Origin: Piromyces finnis
Taxonomy: Eukaryota > Neocallimastigomycota > Neocallimastigomycetes > Neocallimastigales > Neocallimastigaceae
Length of the DNA: 64,000 nt
Direction of reading: 5' to 3'
Assembly (NCBI GenBank): GCA_002104945.1
Contig: MCFH01000018.1
Location: 682,001 to 746,000, forward strand
Position numbers and translations under genes: made by a program. Of this stretch, positions 50,210-62,272 are shown in pieces. Within the stretch, counting starts at the first letter, position 1. Each line of letters opens with the position of its first letter. The notes beneath the pieces are model-generated. The model was not told where the DNA came from. It saw only the letters and a program-made list of their open reading frames with translations, and did not search any database.

Positions 50210-50872
50210 ATTTATATATAACTGTAGGATATATAATTTCAATATAATTTCATAATCACATTTACAAAAAATAAATAATCAAATAATAAAAATATTTTTT
50301 TTAATAAAAAAATTGATGTTGTTTGTAATGAATAGATTAAAGTTTTTTTTAAGAAAAAATTACTAAATATATATACTTTTAAAATAAAACAATAAAAAAA
50401 TATGTTATTTTTCATTTATTTATTTTGATTGATATTGAATAGAGAGAATTTGATAGTCAATTTCATATTGATATCATGTCCTAATATTTACTAATTAGTA
50501 AATATATTTTAGCATTTTATATTTAAGATTTTGCTTTCATTTAATGTATCTTCTTTCCTACTTGATGTTGATTTATTTATTATATTTTGAATTTCTTTTT
50601 TTTGACAAATTACTATTATATAGTATGTTAATATATAAATCAATATTATGATAAATGATGATAATTTCTATAAATTAGATTTATTTTATAAATTAGAAAA
50701 TTTTACATTATTTTAAAGTGATTCCATTTAAAATTATATAAAGATTTTATATCATATGATATTTATTGTTTTTTTTTTTATAAATATAAAAATAAATATT
50801 ATTATTTCTTAAAGTTTTAAAGTAATAATATTAATAAATCTTAAATATAATTCTTTATAAATATAAATAGTT

Positions 50873-51102
<230 letters not shown>

Positions 51103-51355
51103 CGATATTATAATGTTGACAAAAATTAAAGAAAAAGTAGGAAAAAATTATAAAATTTATTATATATATATATGTATATATGTATATATATTTAGATAAA
51201 AGGGAAAAAGTTAATAAAATAATAATTTATATAAATATTTTTTTTAAAATAATCAGAAAAATATGAATGTTTTATTCAAAATTATTCTAATTCATTTTGT
51301 TATTCTTGTTTCCTTTTTTAATAGAAGTATTTCTTTATTTTCATGTTTATAAAAA

Positions 51356-53208
51356 TTATCTTGGATTTTTCTTTTTTAGTGAATTCCAGAATTCTTTTAA
51401 CTTTAAATATTCATTTCTTAATTTTTCTTTTTTTTGATATTCTTCTAATTTTTTAATTTCTTCTGGTGTTAATGTTGGTTTTGATGTTTGTGTTGTTGAT
51501 GTTTGTATTTGTGTTGATGTTGTTTTTGTTTTTATTTGTGTTGATGTTGTTTTTGTTTTTATTTGTGTTGATGTAGATATTGATATTGATTCTGTTACTT
51601 TTCCATATTCATAATCAAAGCTATGTGGTTTATAAGTGACAGCTTCTTCTAATATTTCTGTTTTATTAAATTTATAATTATCACAAGCTACTTGGAATTT
51701 TGTATTAATCCAATATTTTAAACTATTTGAAATATTATTCTTAAACTCAGTAACTGAGGAAGCTTGTCTTATTCCTGCTCTATTAATTCTACCTGGAAGA
51801 TAACCATTTTCACCTTTTATACTATCTTCTTCCACATATGGTAAAAGAAAAGTTTGAAGTTCGTCTATATGAGGAATTAACATTGTTGGATTAAAAGCTG
51901 CTACCATTATTTCTCTTGTGATATTTTTAAACTCTTCTTTATTATTATATACTAAAGTTTTGAGAATTGGAATATTCATTTCCCAATCGCTAAAAGTATA
52001 ATATATTGGTCTATCACCTCTATCACCACCCGTACCATCCTGATTTTTACCTTTTCTACTCCATAGTGAAAGAGAAACTCCATTACCAAAAGTATTATCA
52101 AAATCATGTTCAATTAAAATCCATTTACCGTCTGTTTCTCTTTTATAAAAATAAAAATTATGGCCATATATTAAGAAATGATCGTAAGAACCAATTAACC
52201 ATTCCAATGCTATGTATTTTAAAAATACATCAACATCCATGATTTCTCTTATTTCATCAATACTTTTGCAAGAATTAATATCATTAACAAAATTCTTAAA
52301 TACTGTTCTATCTGTAGTTTCATCATTGGCATTGTCACATTGGTTTGCTGAATATGTTGAAAAATTAAAACCTCCTGTTTTACATTGAAATAAAGTTGTT
52401 ATTTCTTCCGCTTCAGGTTTAAATGTTTGTTTAATCCATGATGGCTTAATAGCATCTAATAAAGTGTATAAACCCCAAAATTCTTCATTCATATAGAGTC
52501 TTGCATAAACTGCTTGAATAGATGGTAACCCTAATCTATTGGCAATATCACTTGTAAGTTTGGAACGAAGATGACTTCTATCTCCTGCATCTGGTCTAAT
52601 TCTAATGTTTTTTCGACCTAAAAATTTTTTTTGTAATTTAATATTATATCCAACTTTATCATTGGATCTAGCATACATTCCACCTGTTTTGAAACTGGAT
52701 TCTTCATATATCTTTTCTTTTCTTTTTTATTTTTTTTTAAATTATTATAATAATAAAATATATTAATTAAATATTCCTACAATTCATATGAAATTCATTC
52801 TGATTCTTTGAAATTATATGATATTTATACGAATTAACTTACCCATCCCATTTCATAACTATTTTAGCACTTTCATATTTAAAATCTTGAATTTTTCCAG
52901 CATTTCCGTTTTGAACCATATTTATACTAACTTGTGCTATTTGAATTAATTTTTCAACTTCTTCTGGAGGCATAGTTACATATATATCAACCATTTTTCG
53001 TTCTGCTTCATCAAAAGATCTATCCAAACCATCTAAGAATGAATCTACAGCACAAAATACATTAGATACTATATATAATATATAGCAACTTAAGTTAATA
53101 TATTCATGTATATGTTTACATATTTATATAGATTTGGAAATATTATATATAGTTATTTTCTTTATATCTATTACTTAATAACAGAGTTATGAATATAATA
53201 GATTTCAT
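51356..53208 (-). CDS. secreted CotH-like kinase-family protein (3 exons)
   Basis: This belongs to the CotH family, which in bacteria and fungi includes protein kinases of spore-coat or surface proteins. Minus-strand exons 53208-53175, 53044-52843 and 52721-51356 give 533 residues with consistent phases. The first exon supplies a short signal-like peptide (MKSIIFITLLL) and is the least certain part. Family motifs: FKTGGMYARSNDKVGYNIKL, FLGRKNIRIRPDAGD, LRSKL, GLPSIQA, YMNEEFWGLYTLLDAIKPSW, and the DFD-type metal/catalytic segment IEHDFDNTFGNG. A Thr-rich tail of TKTTSTQIK repeats and a Lys/Glu helix close the protein. There is no dockerin, unlike many CotH proteins of anaerobic fungi. Kinase activity is inferred from family. 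Confidence 0.83.
51490..51590 (-). repeat. ~30-bp coding repeats in CotH-like Thr-rich linker
   Basis: Two to three near-identical units encode STQIKTKTT within the linker of the CotH-like protein. Confidence 0.75.
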
Positions 53209-53689
53209 TTTTTTTTACTACTTTTTCTTTTTTTTAATTATTTAACATATCATAGAGGTAATTATTATATGAATTATTCTTTTTAGAAGGAATAAAATAT
53301 TTTATAAAAATAAGATTATTAATAACTCAATTATTAACTTTTGATCTTATTAAAATGCTAATAAAGTTTTAGAAAAATTGTTATATAAATCTAAAAATTT
53401 ATTTTTTTCAAACAAGGAAATTTTAATTTTTTTTTTTTTTTTTTTTTTTTAATAAATAAAATATTAAAATTATCGTTACAATTAGTATTAAATCATTTTT
53501 AATTATAGAAATATAATGGTAATAAAAAGAAAAAGGTTAAAAAATTGGCATGTGTTAAATTTTTAAGCAAATAATTTTTATTTTTTAATAAATACAATAT
53601 AAACTTTTTTTTTTTTTTTTGTATTATTTTTTTAAAAAAAATAAGAAAATAAATTACTTTCAATCAAAATAAAAGAGAAATAAGAAAAA
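53209..53689. other. divergent intergenic region
   Basis: AT-rich DNA with T runs at 53428-53450 and 53606-53620. It lies between the CotH-like gene and a plus-strand membrane-protein gene. No other feature is seen. Confidence 0.5.
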
Positions 53690-54675
53690 ATGGAATTAAA
53701 AAATTTAAAACAAAAAGATGCTATCATAATATTATTATCTATAATAATGATGGTAATAATAAAATAATAATATTATCCAAATTCAATAATTTATTTTAAC
53801 TGTTTATATGATTATGTAAATAAGGGAATATGTGTTGGTACACATTTTATAAATACAATGTATTCGGAAGATATTATTGATTTTAAGATAAAACCTTTTA
53901 GTTATGTTGTTTTATGTTTAAATTTTCTATCTACCATCTTATTTATTATTGGTGTCATTTGGGTAATAAACAATATATGTATTAATAATCTTATTAATTA
54001 TACTACAAATTGTTAATCAATATATATATATTATTTTTAAAATACATAGGAAAAGCAAAATTTATTACATTATATAACAACTACATTTTTAATGTATTTT
54101 ATAATATCATTTTCATGTTTTTGTTGTAATTTCTTTTTTTTGGTAACTTCAAAAGTATATAGATATTATTATGATATCAAATATATCTATTATGAAGAGT
54201 ATTTAACGAAACATCCTGAAATAGAAGGTGATGAGGAATTAAAAAATAGTATACAACATAAAGCAGCTGTAAAGTATCATATGCTGAGCTTAACTCACTT
54301 TTTTATTATAGGACTTATGGTAAATAGTAAATAGTAGTATTGTTTATAATTATTAACTATATTCATTATAATAGTATTAAATATTATATTTAGAAATAAA
54401 ATTATTGATATTTTATATTACTATGAAAAAAGTTATATCTCCATATAGTTATACTTAATTATATAAAAGTCAAAGAATTCAAAATGACAGGGGGAGAACA
54501 AGGAAGCAGATCAATAGAGGAAGGGGCAAATAAAAATAATTTTTATAATAATCTTTCGAAAAAAGTTGATAAAAGAGCATTACAGAAAATAAATGATAAA
54601 CTAAAAGATACTAACAGTATAAATTATAGTATTAAAAACAGTACATATAACGAAAGTAATTCATATTTGAATTAA
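53690..54675 (+). CDS. small multi-pass membrane protein (4 exons, model tentative)
   Basis: The model joins 53690-53752, 53825-53962, 54050-54326 and 54470-54675 to 227 residues. Hydrophobic segments appear as IIILLSIIMM, VVLCLNFLSTILFIIGVIW, FLMYFIISFSCFCCNFFFLV and LTHFFIIGLMV, so about four membrane passes are likely. A charged loop (IEGDEELKNSIQHKAA) lies between the last two, and the cytosolic-looking tail contains KKVDKRALQKINDKLKD. The first putative intron is only 72 nt, an exact multiple of three, and is excluded solely because it carries TAATAA in frame. The donor of exon 3 was chosen by phase. No family is recognised. Confidence 0.5.
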
Positions 54676-55264
54676 ACTAAATAATAATAAATAATTCATG
54701 TTTTTTTTTATTAATAAAAATATACATGAATGTAGTTAATTATTAAATTTAATGATAATAAAGAAAAAAAGAGTTATTATTAATAAATGGTAATATTAAC
54801 ATTTTTTCTTACAATAATAAAAATATAAATCAAAAACACAATAACTATTTTATTTTTGAAAAAGAAAATTATAAAATGTAATATAATTCAAATTTAATAA
54901 AGTTTCCTTTAATTATTATTTCTTTTTTTTTTTTTTTTTTTTTAAAAAAAAAGACAAATAAAAATTATATATATTAATGACAATTCATCTAATATTTGTA
55001 ATTTCTTAATATATAAATATAATGTATACTTTAATTTCATAAAAAAAAATAAAAATGTAAAGTATTAAGCGATGATTTGTAATGTTTGAGAAAAAAAGTT
55101 CTTTCCAAAACCAAAAAAAAATATAATTTTTTTTTTTAAATTAAAGTTTTTTTTTTTTAACTTAAAATATTTAAATAGATAGAAATATAAATTGAAATAT
55201 ATAAATATATATACTAATTTTTATATATTACATACATTTCATAATGTTATAAATTTTTATAATT
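54676..55264. other. intergenic, AT-rich
   Basis: Only homopolymer runs and TA repeats are seen. It would contain the promoter of the first receptor gene. Confidence 0.5.
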
Positions 55265-57773
55265 ATGTGGTTAAAATTAAGTAATATGATTAATTTATAT
55301 TATTTCAGGATAATAATATTATTAATATTTCAATGTTTTATCGTTGGAGTATATTCTGAAAAAACAATTATAAGAGTCGGAATAAAAATACCTGATAATC
55401 CTATGATTGAAGATTTTAATGAATGGAAAATTACTTATGAATCATTAATTAATGAATATTTGTCTAATAATGCAAAAAATAAATCAATATTTAATGATGT
55501 TACAATTTCATTCGATTTTTATAATGGATTAGTTTATAATTTTGATTATTATGGATATGAAGAAATTACAAATAGTACTCTTATCACTGGTTTGATTGAA
55601 GGTGAATACGATTTAATGGTTATTGATGATCAAATTTTATTTAATGAAGAATCATTAATGGAATCATACTATTTTGAATATTATTTTGTAAGACAATATT
55701 CTAAAACATTATTTTTAGATTTGACAGATTACATTGATGAAGAATCATTAAATTGCCATGATCCGAAAATACTTAATAGAGGAAAATTAAATGGAAAATT
55801 ATATGCTTTACCTTATGAATCTGATTTCGATAATCTGTATTATGATAATGAAAATCAAAAATCGAAAAATATAACAAAAAGTATGGAATCATTAACATGG
55901 GATGAATTGATTGATTCAATTAATGAATCATCTTCTTATCCTTTAAGAATTTCACTTTCATATACTGAAAACTTTTTAAGCACATTTATGGAATATGCAA
56001 GTAGTTTTCATAATTTAACAAAAGAATATGATCCTCAATTTTATAAAGTATTTTATAATGACACTACAAATCAATTATATAAATCATTTTATGAATTTCT
56101 TAATAAATATACAAATAGAACTATTGATAATACATTATACGAATTTCCGGAAGATGCATTATTAAGTTTTTTAGATGGAGAATCAATATTTTATAAAGGA
56201 AAAGCATCCCAAATGTCTAGTTTTAAAGAATTTCCTAATATTTCATCGACACTTCCACCTAAATACATTAGTTCTAAATTTAGTAATTATTTAATAATAA
56301 ATAAACAAAGTGAAATTGATAAAAGTATTCTTGTAGAAATAGCGAAAGAACTTACCTCGAAAGAAATTCAACTTTTTAAAGCGAAACATTTTGGTAATAT
56401 TCCGACATTTGATTTTAATGATAAATCTAATATTGAAACGTATTGTGAAATTAGTGAAATTCAAAAAGAAATTTGTCAACAACTTCGACAGATCAAAGAA
56501 ATTAATTTGAAAGATATTTTTAAATCAAAATATAGTGCAACATATTTTGAAATTAGTAGTTATTTATCTCCATTCTTTATTGAATATCTGTATGAAGATG
56601 AAATTGATTTTAATAAAATTTCAGATCTATTTAAATATTCATATGAAATGGTAACAACACAAATTGGTATATATGAAATATTATCATATATTGTATTGAT
56701 TTTCTTTTCCATTATATTTATATTTATAATGTATTTAACTCATAAACATAAAAGAAATCCATACATAAAAGCAATTACTCCTATATATTGTAATTTGATA
56801 ATATTTGGGTGTATTTTCCATATGGCAAAAATATTTTTTGATTTACCACCATATTCTAAAACGAAATTAAAAATTATTTTTATTTTTGAACAATTAAGTG
56901 TTGATTTAATATATATTCCAATGTTAGCTTTGATTTATCGTATATACAGAATATATAATTCAAATTCACTTACTGTGAAGTATTTAACAAATAAAAAACT
57001 GTTTATAATAATAAGTGTGATATTTTCAATTGATTTATTACAAATTATTATTCCTTTAATAAGTTCTGATTTTTATTATACAACTGATTACTCCATTGCA
57101 TCAGGTCGTTTCCCAATGTATTTTTTCGACATTGATACTATTTCAAATTATATTGGATATCCATATTATTATATCATTGTAAGTGTATTAAAACCATTAA
57201 AATATAGCTATATTAATATATTAATATATTAACCTATTTTAGTGTATTATTAAAAATAATTAAAATATAAATAATGAATATTTATTTTTTTTTATAATTA
57301 TTTAGTTTGGATTATTACTTTATATGATACAAGGAATACAAAATAAAACAAAGAATATAATGGATATTAGCTATGTTTATATTATTGTAATATTAAATAT
57401 AACACAATATTTTGGAGATTCTATTCTTATAAAATGTGAACCTAAATATATAGCAATTTGTTTCTTTATTGATGTTGTTTTACTATGTTTAATTCATGCT
57501 ATATGTATTTATATTCTTGTTGGATCAAGATTATTACTTGTTATAGCCTTAAATACTGATATAGTTCCAAATGTTTATGATTTAAAAGATTTCGTTCCAA
57601 TTTCAACGAAGGAACAATATAAATTATTAATGAATAAAATCAAAAATATCACTTCAAATACAATATTAAAAAGTCCAAATAGTACTATTAATAATTATAG
57701 TTCAAATTCATACCAAGCAGGATATAGTATATCTATGAATGATAATACAATGAAATCCTCATATATACAATAA
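55265..57773 (+). CDS. class C GPCR-like receptor with solute-binding ectodomain, copy A (2 exons)
   Basis: This is a probable plasma-membrane sensor. Exons 55265-57178 and 57306-57773 give 793 residues. A signal anchor or peptide (about 12-30, FRIIILLIFQCFIVGVYS) precedes a bacterial-type extracellular solute-binding domain (about 35-460). Its hallmarks are RVGIKIPDNP, YDLMVIDDQILF, FLDLTDYIDEESL, YALPYESDFDNLYYD and SLTWDELIDSI, as in sugar-binding ABC proteins. Seven membrane helices follow from about 467, including CNLIIFGCIFHMAK and IPMLALIYRIYRIYNSNSLTV, ending AICIYILVGSRLLLV. They match the 7tm_3 (GABA-B/glutamate receptor) layout. The single intron falls inside TM5, as in copy B. The Ser/Asn-rich tail is short. 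The ligand is unknown; a carbohydrate is the natural guess. Residues ~178-415 are nearly identical to copy B at DNA level. Confidence 0.83.
55798..56510 (+). repeat. 713-bp homogenised tract shared with receptor B
   Basis: This tract aligns to 60292-61004 at a constant offset of 4494. The one base difference found is near 56145 (TTT versus TCT, Phe/Ser). Flanking coding sequence differs at many codons. Confidence 0.85.
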
Positions 57774-57972
57774 TTATAATTTTATTTTTTTTTTCTTTTA
57801 ATTATTTCTACATTATATGTTGTTAATCTGTTGTAAAATAAAATGTATAGTTACAATATTAATAAAATAAATAAAAAAGATTTTTTTTTAATTTTATATA
57901 ATAAAACAAAGTATAATAAAACAAAGTATAATAAACATAATAATAATAAACATAATAATAATAATAATAAAC

Positions 57973-58023
<51 letters not shown>

Positions 58024-58728
58024 GGATATTTTAATTACGAGATTATATGTAATCAAATATCAATTTAGAAAATTTAAACATTAGAAAAACTAACAATTCA
58101 TTTAAATGTGAAATTAATAGTTATATAAAAGATATATAATAAATAAAAATTATTAAGCTTTTGGGAAACAGGAATTTTATTATACATAAATTAAAGGAAA
58201 AATAATAATATTTCACTTATTAAATTAAGAACCAATTAACAATAAATAATTAAAGAAAAAAATATTTTTCCGCTATAAAGATTTTTAATTTTGATTTTAT
58301 GGTTTTGGAATAAATATAATACATTCATTTGAATAATATTTAATTCTAAAAGTAAAAAATAAATCTGTATTTCAATATCTATTAAAAATTAAAAAAAATA
58401 TAGAATAGTTATTATTTTATATATATAGTAAAAAATATAGAGCAATAAAAATAATTAAATATTATCAACAAATATAAGAAAGTTATTTATAAATATAAAT
58501 TAATTGATATATTTTAAGTTGTGTCTATGTGATAAACCAAAAAACTAAAATAATCTTTATATTCATTAATTTATAATATTTTCCCTTTTTTCTTTAGTAA
58601 TGAAATAAGCAAATGTAATAATTCAAAGTAAAAAAAATTGAAATTTTATATTTTAGTTTTTTTCATAATATAATTAATTATTATATGCTTTAAAAGTGAT
58701 TATAAAAAATGTTTAATGAAAACGAAAC

Positions 58729-58765
<37 letters not shown>

Positions 58766-58787
58766 GTAAAAATAATAATAATAATTA

Positions 58788-58821
<34 letters not shown>

Positions 58822-58919
58822 TAGAATAATAATAATAATAATAATAGTAAAAATAATAATAATAATTAGAATAATAATAATAATAATAATAATAATAGTA
58901 AAAATAATAATAATAATTA

Positions 58920-58951
<32 letters not shown>

Positions 58952-58956
58952 GTAAA

Positions 58957-58990
<34 letters not shown>

Positions 58991-59012
58991 GTAAAAATAA
59001 TAATAATAATTA

Positions 59013-59049
<37 letters not shown>

Positions 59050-59111
59050 TAGAATAATAATAATAATAATAATAGTAAAAATAATAATAATAATTAGAAT
59101 AATAATAATAA

Positions 59112-59122
59112 TAATAATAGTA
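59112..59122 (+). repeat. target-site duplication of LINE tail (left)
   Basis: TAATAATAGTA occurs immediately before the LINE fragment and again at 59207-59217 immediately after its poly(A). The exact edges are blurred by the AAT repeat. Confidence 0.65.
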
Positions 59123-59168
59123 CATAATTTTAATTAAATTAATAATAAAGTTTAAAATATTTGATGCC

Positions 59169-59206
<38 letters not shown>
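59123..59206 (+). mobile_element. minimal 48-bp LINE 3' tail plus poly(A)
   Basis: Bases 59124-59171 match the last ~48 bp of the full LINE 3' UTR (on the minus strand at 15648-15695), ending ATATTTGATGCCGTT. They are followed by ~35 A. This is an extreme 5' truncation of the same LINE family, in plus orientation. Confidence 0.88.
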
Positions 59207-59208
<2 letters not shown>

Positions 59209-59758
59209 ATAATAGTAAAAATAATAATAATAATTAGAATAATAATAATAATAATAATAATAAGATTAGGGATGATAATGATCAAAAGTAATTGTTTAAT
59301 TGTTTAGTAACATTTTAATTTAAATTTTTATAATTAAATATAAAATTTAACATAATAATATTTTAATTTTTTTTTTTTTTTTTTTTTTAAGAGAAAAATT
59401 GAAATAGATGCTTTATTTATATAATTACACGATGTTATAGTTATGTTACTAATAAAGCAATAATTTTATTATAATTTAAATTAACAATCAACGAAATAAT
59501 AACAGTTATTCATTATAATTAATGCTTTAGGGAAATATTTTAATTTAAAATAATTTAGTTTTAAAAACCTTATTTAAAATTGTTTTACATTTTTCAAAAT
59601 AGTTATTTTTAATTTTAATTTTTAAAACTTATAGGAATATTTTTTTTTATTAAAAAATATGATTTATAAGTAAATTTAGTGTATATTTAGTTTTAATTAA
59701 TTATTTTTTATATTTTAATAATATATATATATTTTTGAATTGATAAAATAATTTTAAA

Positions 59759-62272
59759 ATGTTGTTAAAATTTATTAATATAGTGAATTCATATTATTTC
59801 AGGATAATAATATTGATAATATTTCAATGCTTTATCATAGGAGTATATCCTGAAAAAGCAATTATAAGAGTCGGAATAAAAATACCTGATAATCCTATGA
59901 TTGAAGATTTTAATAAATGGGCAATTAATTATGAATCATTAATAAATGAATATTTGTCTATTAATGCAAAAAATAAATCAATATTTAATGATGTTACAAT
60001 TTCATTCGATTTTTATAATGGATTAATTTCTAGTAATCTTGATTATGCATATGAGGAAATTACAAATAGTACTATTGTAACCAATTTAAAAGAAGGAGTG
60101 TATGATTTAATGGTTATTGATGATCAAATTTTATTTAATGAAGAAGCATTTATGGAGTATTTTTATTATTTAGATTATTTCGAAAGAAAATATTCTAAAA
60201 AATTATTTTTAGATCTGACGGATTATATTGATGAAGAATCATTAAATTATCATGATTTGAAAATACTTAATAGAGGAAGGTTAGATGGAAGATTATATGC
60301 TTTACCTTATGAATCTGATTTCGATAATCTGTATTATGATAATGAAAATCAAAAATCGAAAAATATAACAAAAAGTATGGAATCATTAACATGGGATGAA
60401 TTGATTGATTCAATTAATGAATCATCTTCTTATCCTTTAAGAATTTCACTTTCATATACTGAAAACTTTTTAAGCACATTTATGGAATATGCAAGTAGTT
60501 TTCATAATTTAACAAAAGAATATGATCCTCAATTTTATAAAGTATTTTATAATGACACTACAAATCAATTATATAAATCATTTTATGAATTTCTTAATAA
60601 ATATACAAATAGAACTATTGATAATACATTATACGAATCTCCGGAAGATGCATTATTAAGTTTTTTAGATGGAGAATCAATATTTTATAAAGGAAAAGCA
60701 TCCCAAATGTCTAGTTTTAAAGAATTTCCTAATATTTCATCGACACTTCCACCTAAATACATTAGTTCTAAATTTAGTAATTATTTAATAATAAATAAAC
60801 AAAGTGAAATTGATAAAAGTATTCTTGTAGAAATAGCGAAAGAACTTACCTCGAAAGAAATTCAACTTTTTAAAGCGAAACATTTTGGTAATATTCCGAC
60901 ATTTGATTTTAATGATAAATCTAATATTGAAACGTATTGTGAAATTAGTGAAATTCAAAAAGAAATTTGTCAACAACTTCGACAGATCAAAGAAATTAAT
61001 TTGAGAGATATTTTTAAATCAAAATATAGTGCAACATATTATGAAATTAGTTGCTTTTTATCTTCAAGTATTATTGAATATCTGTATGAAGATGAAATTG
61101 ACTTTAATAAAATCTCAAATTTATTTAAATATTCATATGAAATGGTAACAACACAAATTGGTATATATGGAATATTATCATATATTGTATTGATTTTCTT
61201 TTCCATTATATTTATTATTGTTATGATTTTAGAAAATAAATACAAAAAAAACCCATATATAAAAGTAGTTAATCCTATGTATTGTAATTTTATCATTTTA
61301 GGATGTATTTTTCATATATCAAGAACTTTTTTCGATTTACCACCATATTCTTATATCAAAAAAATTCTAATTTTATTTAGACAATTTAGTATTGATTTAA
61401 TATATATTCCAATGTTAGTTTTAACTTATCGTATATATATAATATATAATTCAAATTCACTTTCAATAAAATATCTTGGTAATAAAACATTAAAAATAAT
61501 AATGGGAATGATATTTTTAATAGATATTATAAGAGTTATATATTATATATTAGTTGATGAAATTTATTATGTAACAGATTATAGTATTGTAACAGGTCGT
61601 TATCCAATTTTATTTCATGATGATAAAGAAATTTCAAAATATTTTAGATATGGTTATTGTTATATAATTGTAAGTATATTAAAATAATTATTTTTATATA
61701 TTAATAAATAAATATATATATAATATATAATATATAATATATTATATAATATAAATATGTGATTAAAGATATAAATAATTAAAATATATAAATATTATTT
61801 TTTTTAGTTTGGCTTATTACTTTATATGATACAAAATATACAAAGTAAAACAAAAAATATAACAGATGTTAGTTATATTTATGTTATTATAGTATTAAAT
61901 ATAACACAATATTTAGGGGAAGGAGTTATATATAAATGTCAATCTGATTACTTTCCATTGTTTTTCTTTGTTGAAGTAATTATTTTATGCTTAATTCATG
62001 CTATATGTATTTATATTCTTGTTGGATCAAGATTATTACTTGTTATAACCTTAAATTCAGATATAGTTCCAGATGTATATGATTTAAAAGATTTTGTTCC
62101 GATTTCAACCAAAGAACAATATAAATTATTGTTAAATAAAATCAGAAATCTCACTTCTAGTAAAATATTAAAATGTCCGGAAAATACTATTGACAGTTCA
62201 TTTTCATATCAAGCAGGTTATAGTATATCTATGTATGATAATAATACAATAAAATCATCAGTATATTTATAA
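59759..62272 (+). CDS. class C GPCR-like receptor with solute-binding ectodomain, copy B (2 exons)
   Basis: Exons 59759-61669 and 61808-62272 give 791 residues. The domain order is that of copy A: a signal segment (FRIIILIIFQCFIIGVYP), a solute-binding domain with RVGIKIPDNP and YALPYESDFDNLYYD, then seven helices ending AICIYILVGSRLLLV and a short Ser-rich tail with QAGYSISM. The intron sits at the same codon boundary (YIIxx/FGLLLYMIQ). The N-terminal ~175 residues and the membrane domain differ from copy A at many positions, while the middle of the ectodomain is almost identical. The pair is therefore a mosaic of old divergence and recent exchange. The variable first lobe and membrane core could tune ligand or coupling; that is inference. 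Confidence 0.83.
60292..61004 (+). repeat. 713-bp homogenised tract shared with receptor A
   Basis: Partner of 55798-56510. It covers the hinge and second lobe of the solute-binding domain. Confidence 0.85.

Larger units (their letters stand above)
58732..59261. repeat. interrupted (AAT)n array
   Basis: AAT runs are punctuated by repeating TAGTAAAAATAAT and ATTAGAATAAT motifs. The array itself is therefore a higher-order repeat, split by the LINE fragment at 59123-59206. Confidence 0.9.
57774..59758. other. intergenic between receptors A and B
   Basis: It holds an (AAT)n array at about 57941-58022 and a large interrupted AAT/AAAAT array at 58732-59261 into which a LINE tail inserted. No gene is seen; the long open frames here are translations of the arrays. 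Confidence 0.7.

Noticed and set aside
56291-56482. 63-codon antisense frame repeated at 60785-60976
   Set aside because: Shadow within the homogenised receptor tract; identity follows from the sense gene.
58709-59137. 142-codon poly-Ile frame and its poly-Tyr antisense
   Set aside because: Translations of the AAT array; no protein-like content.
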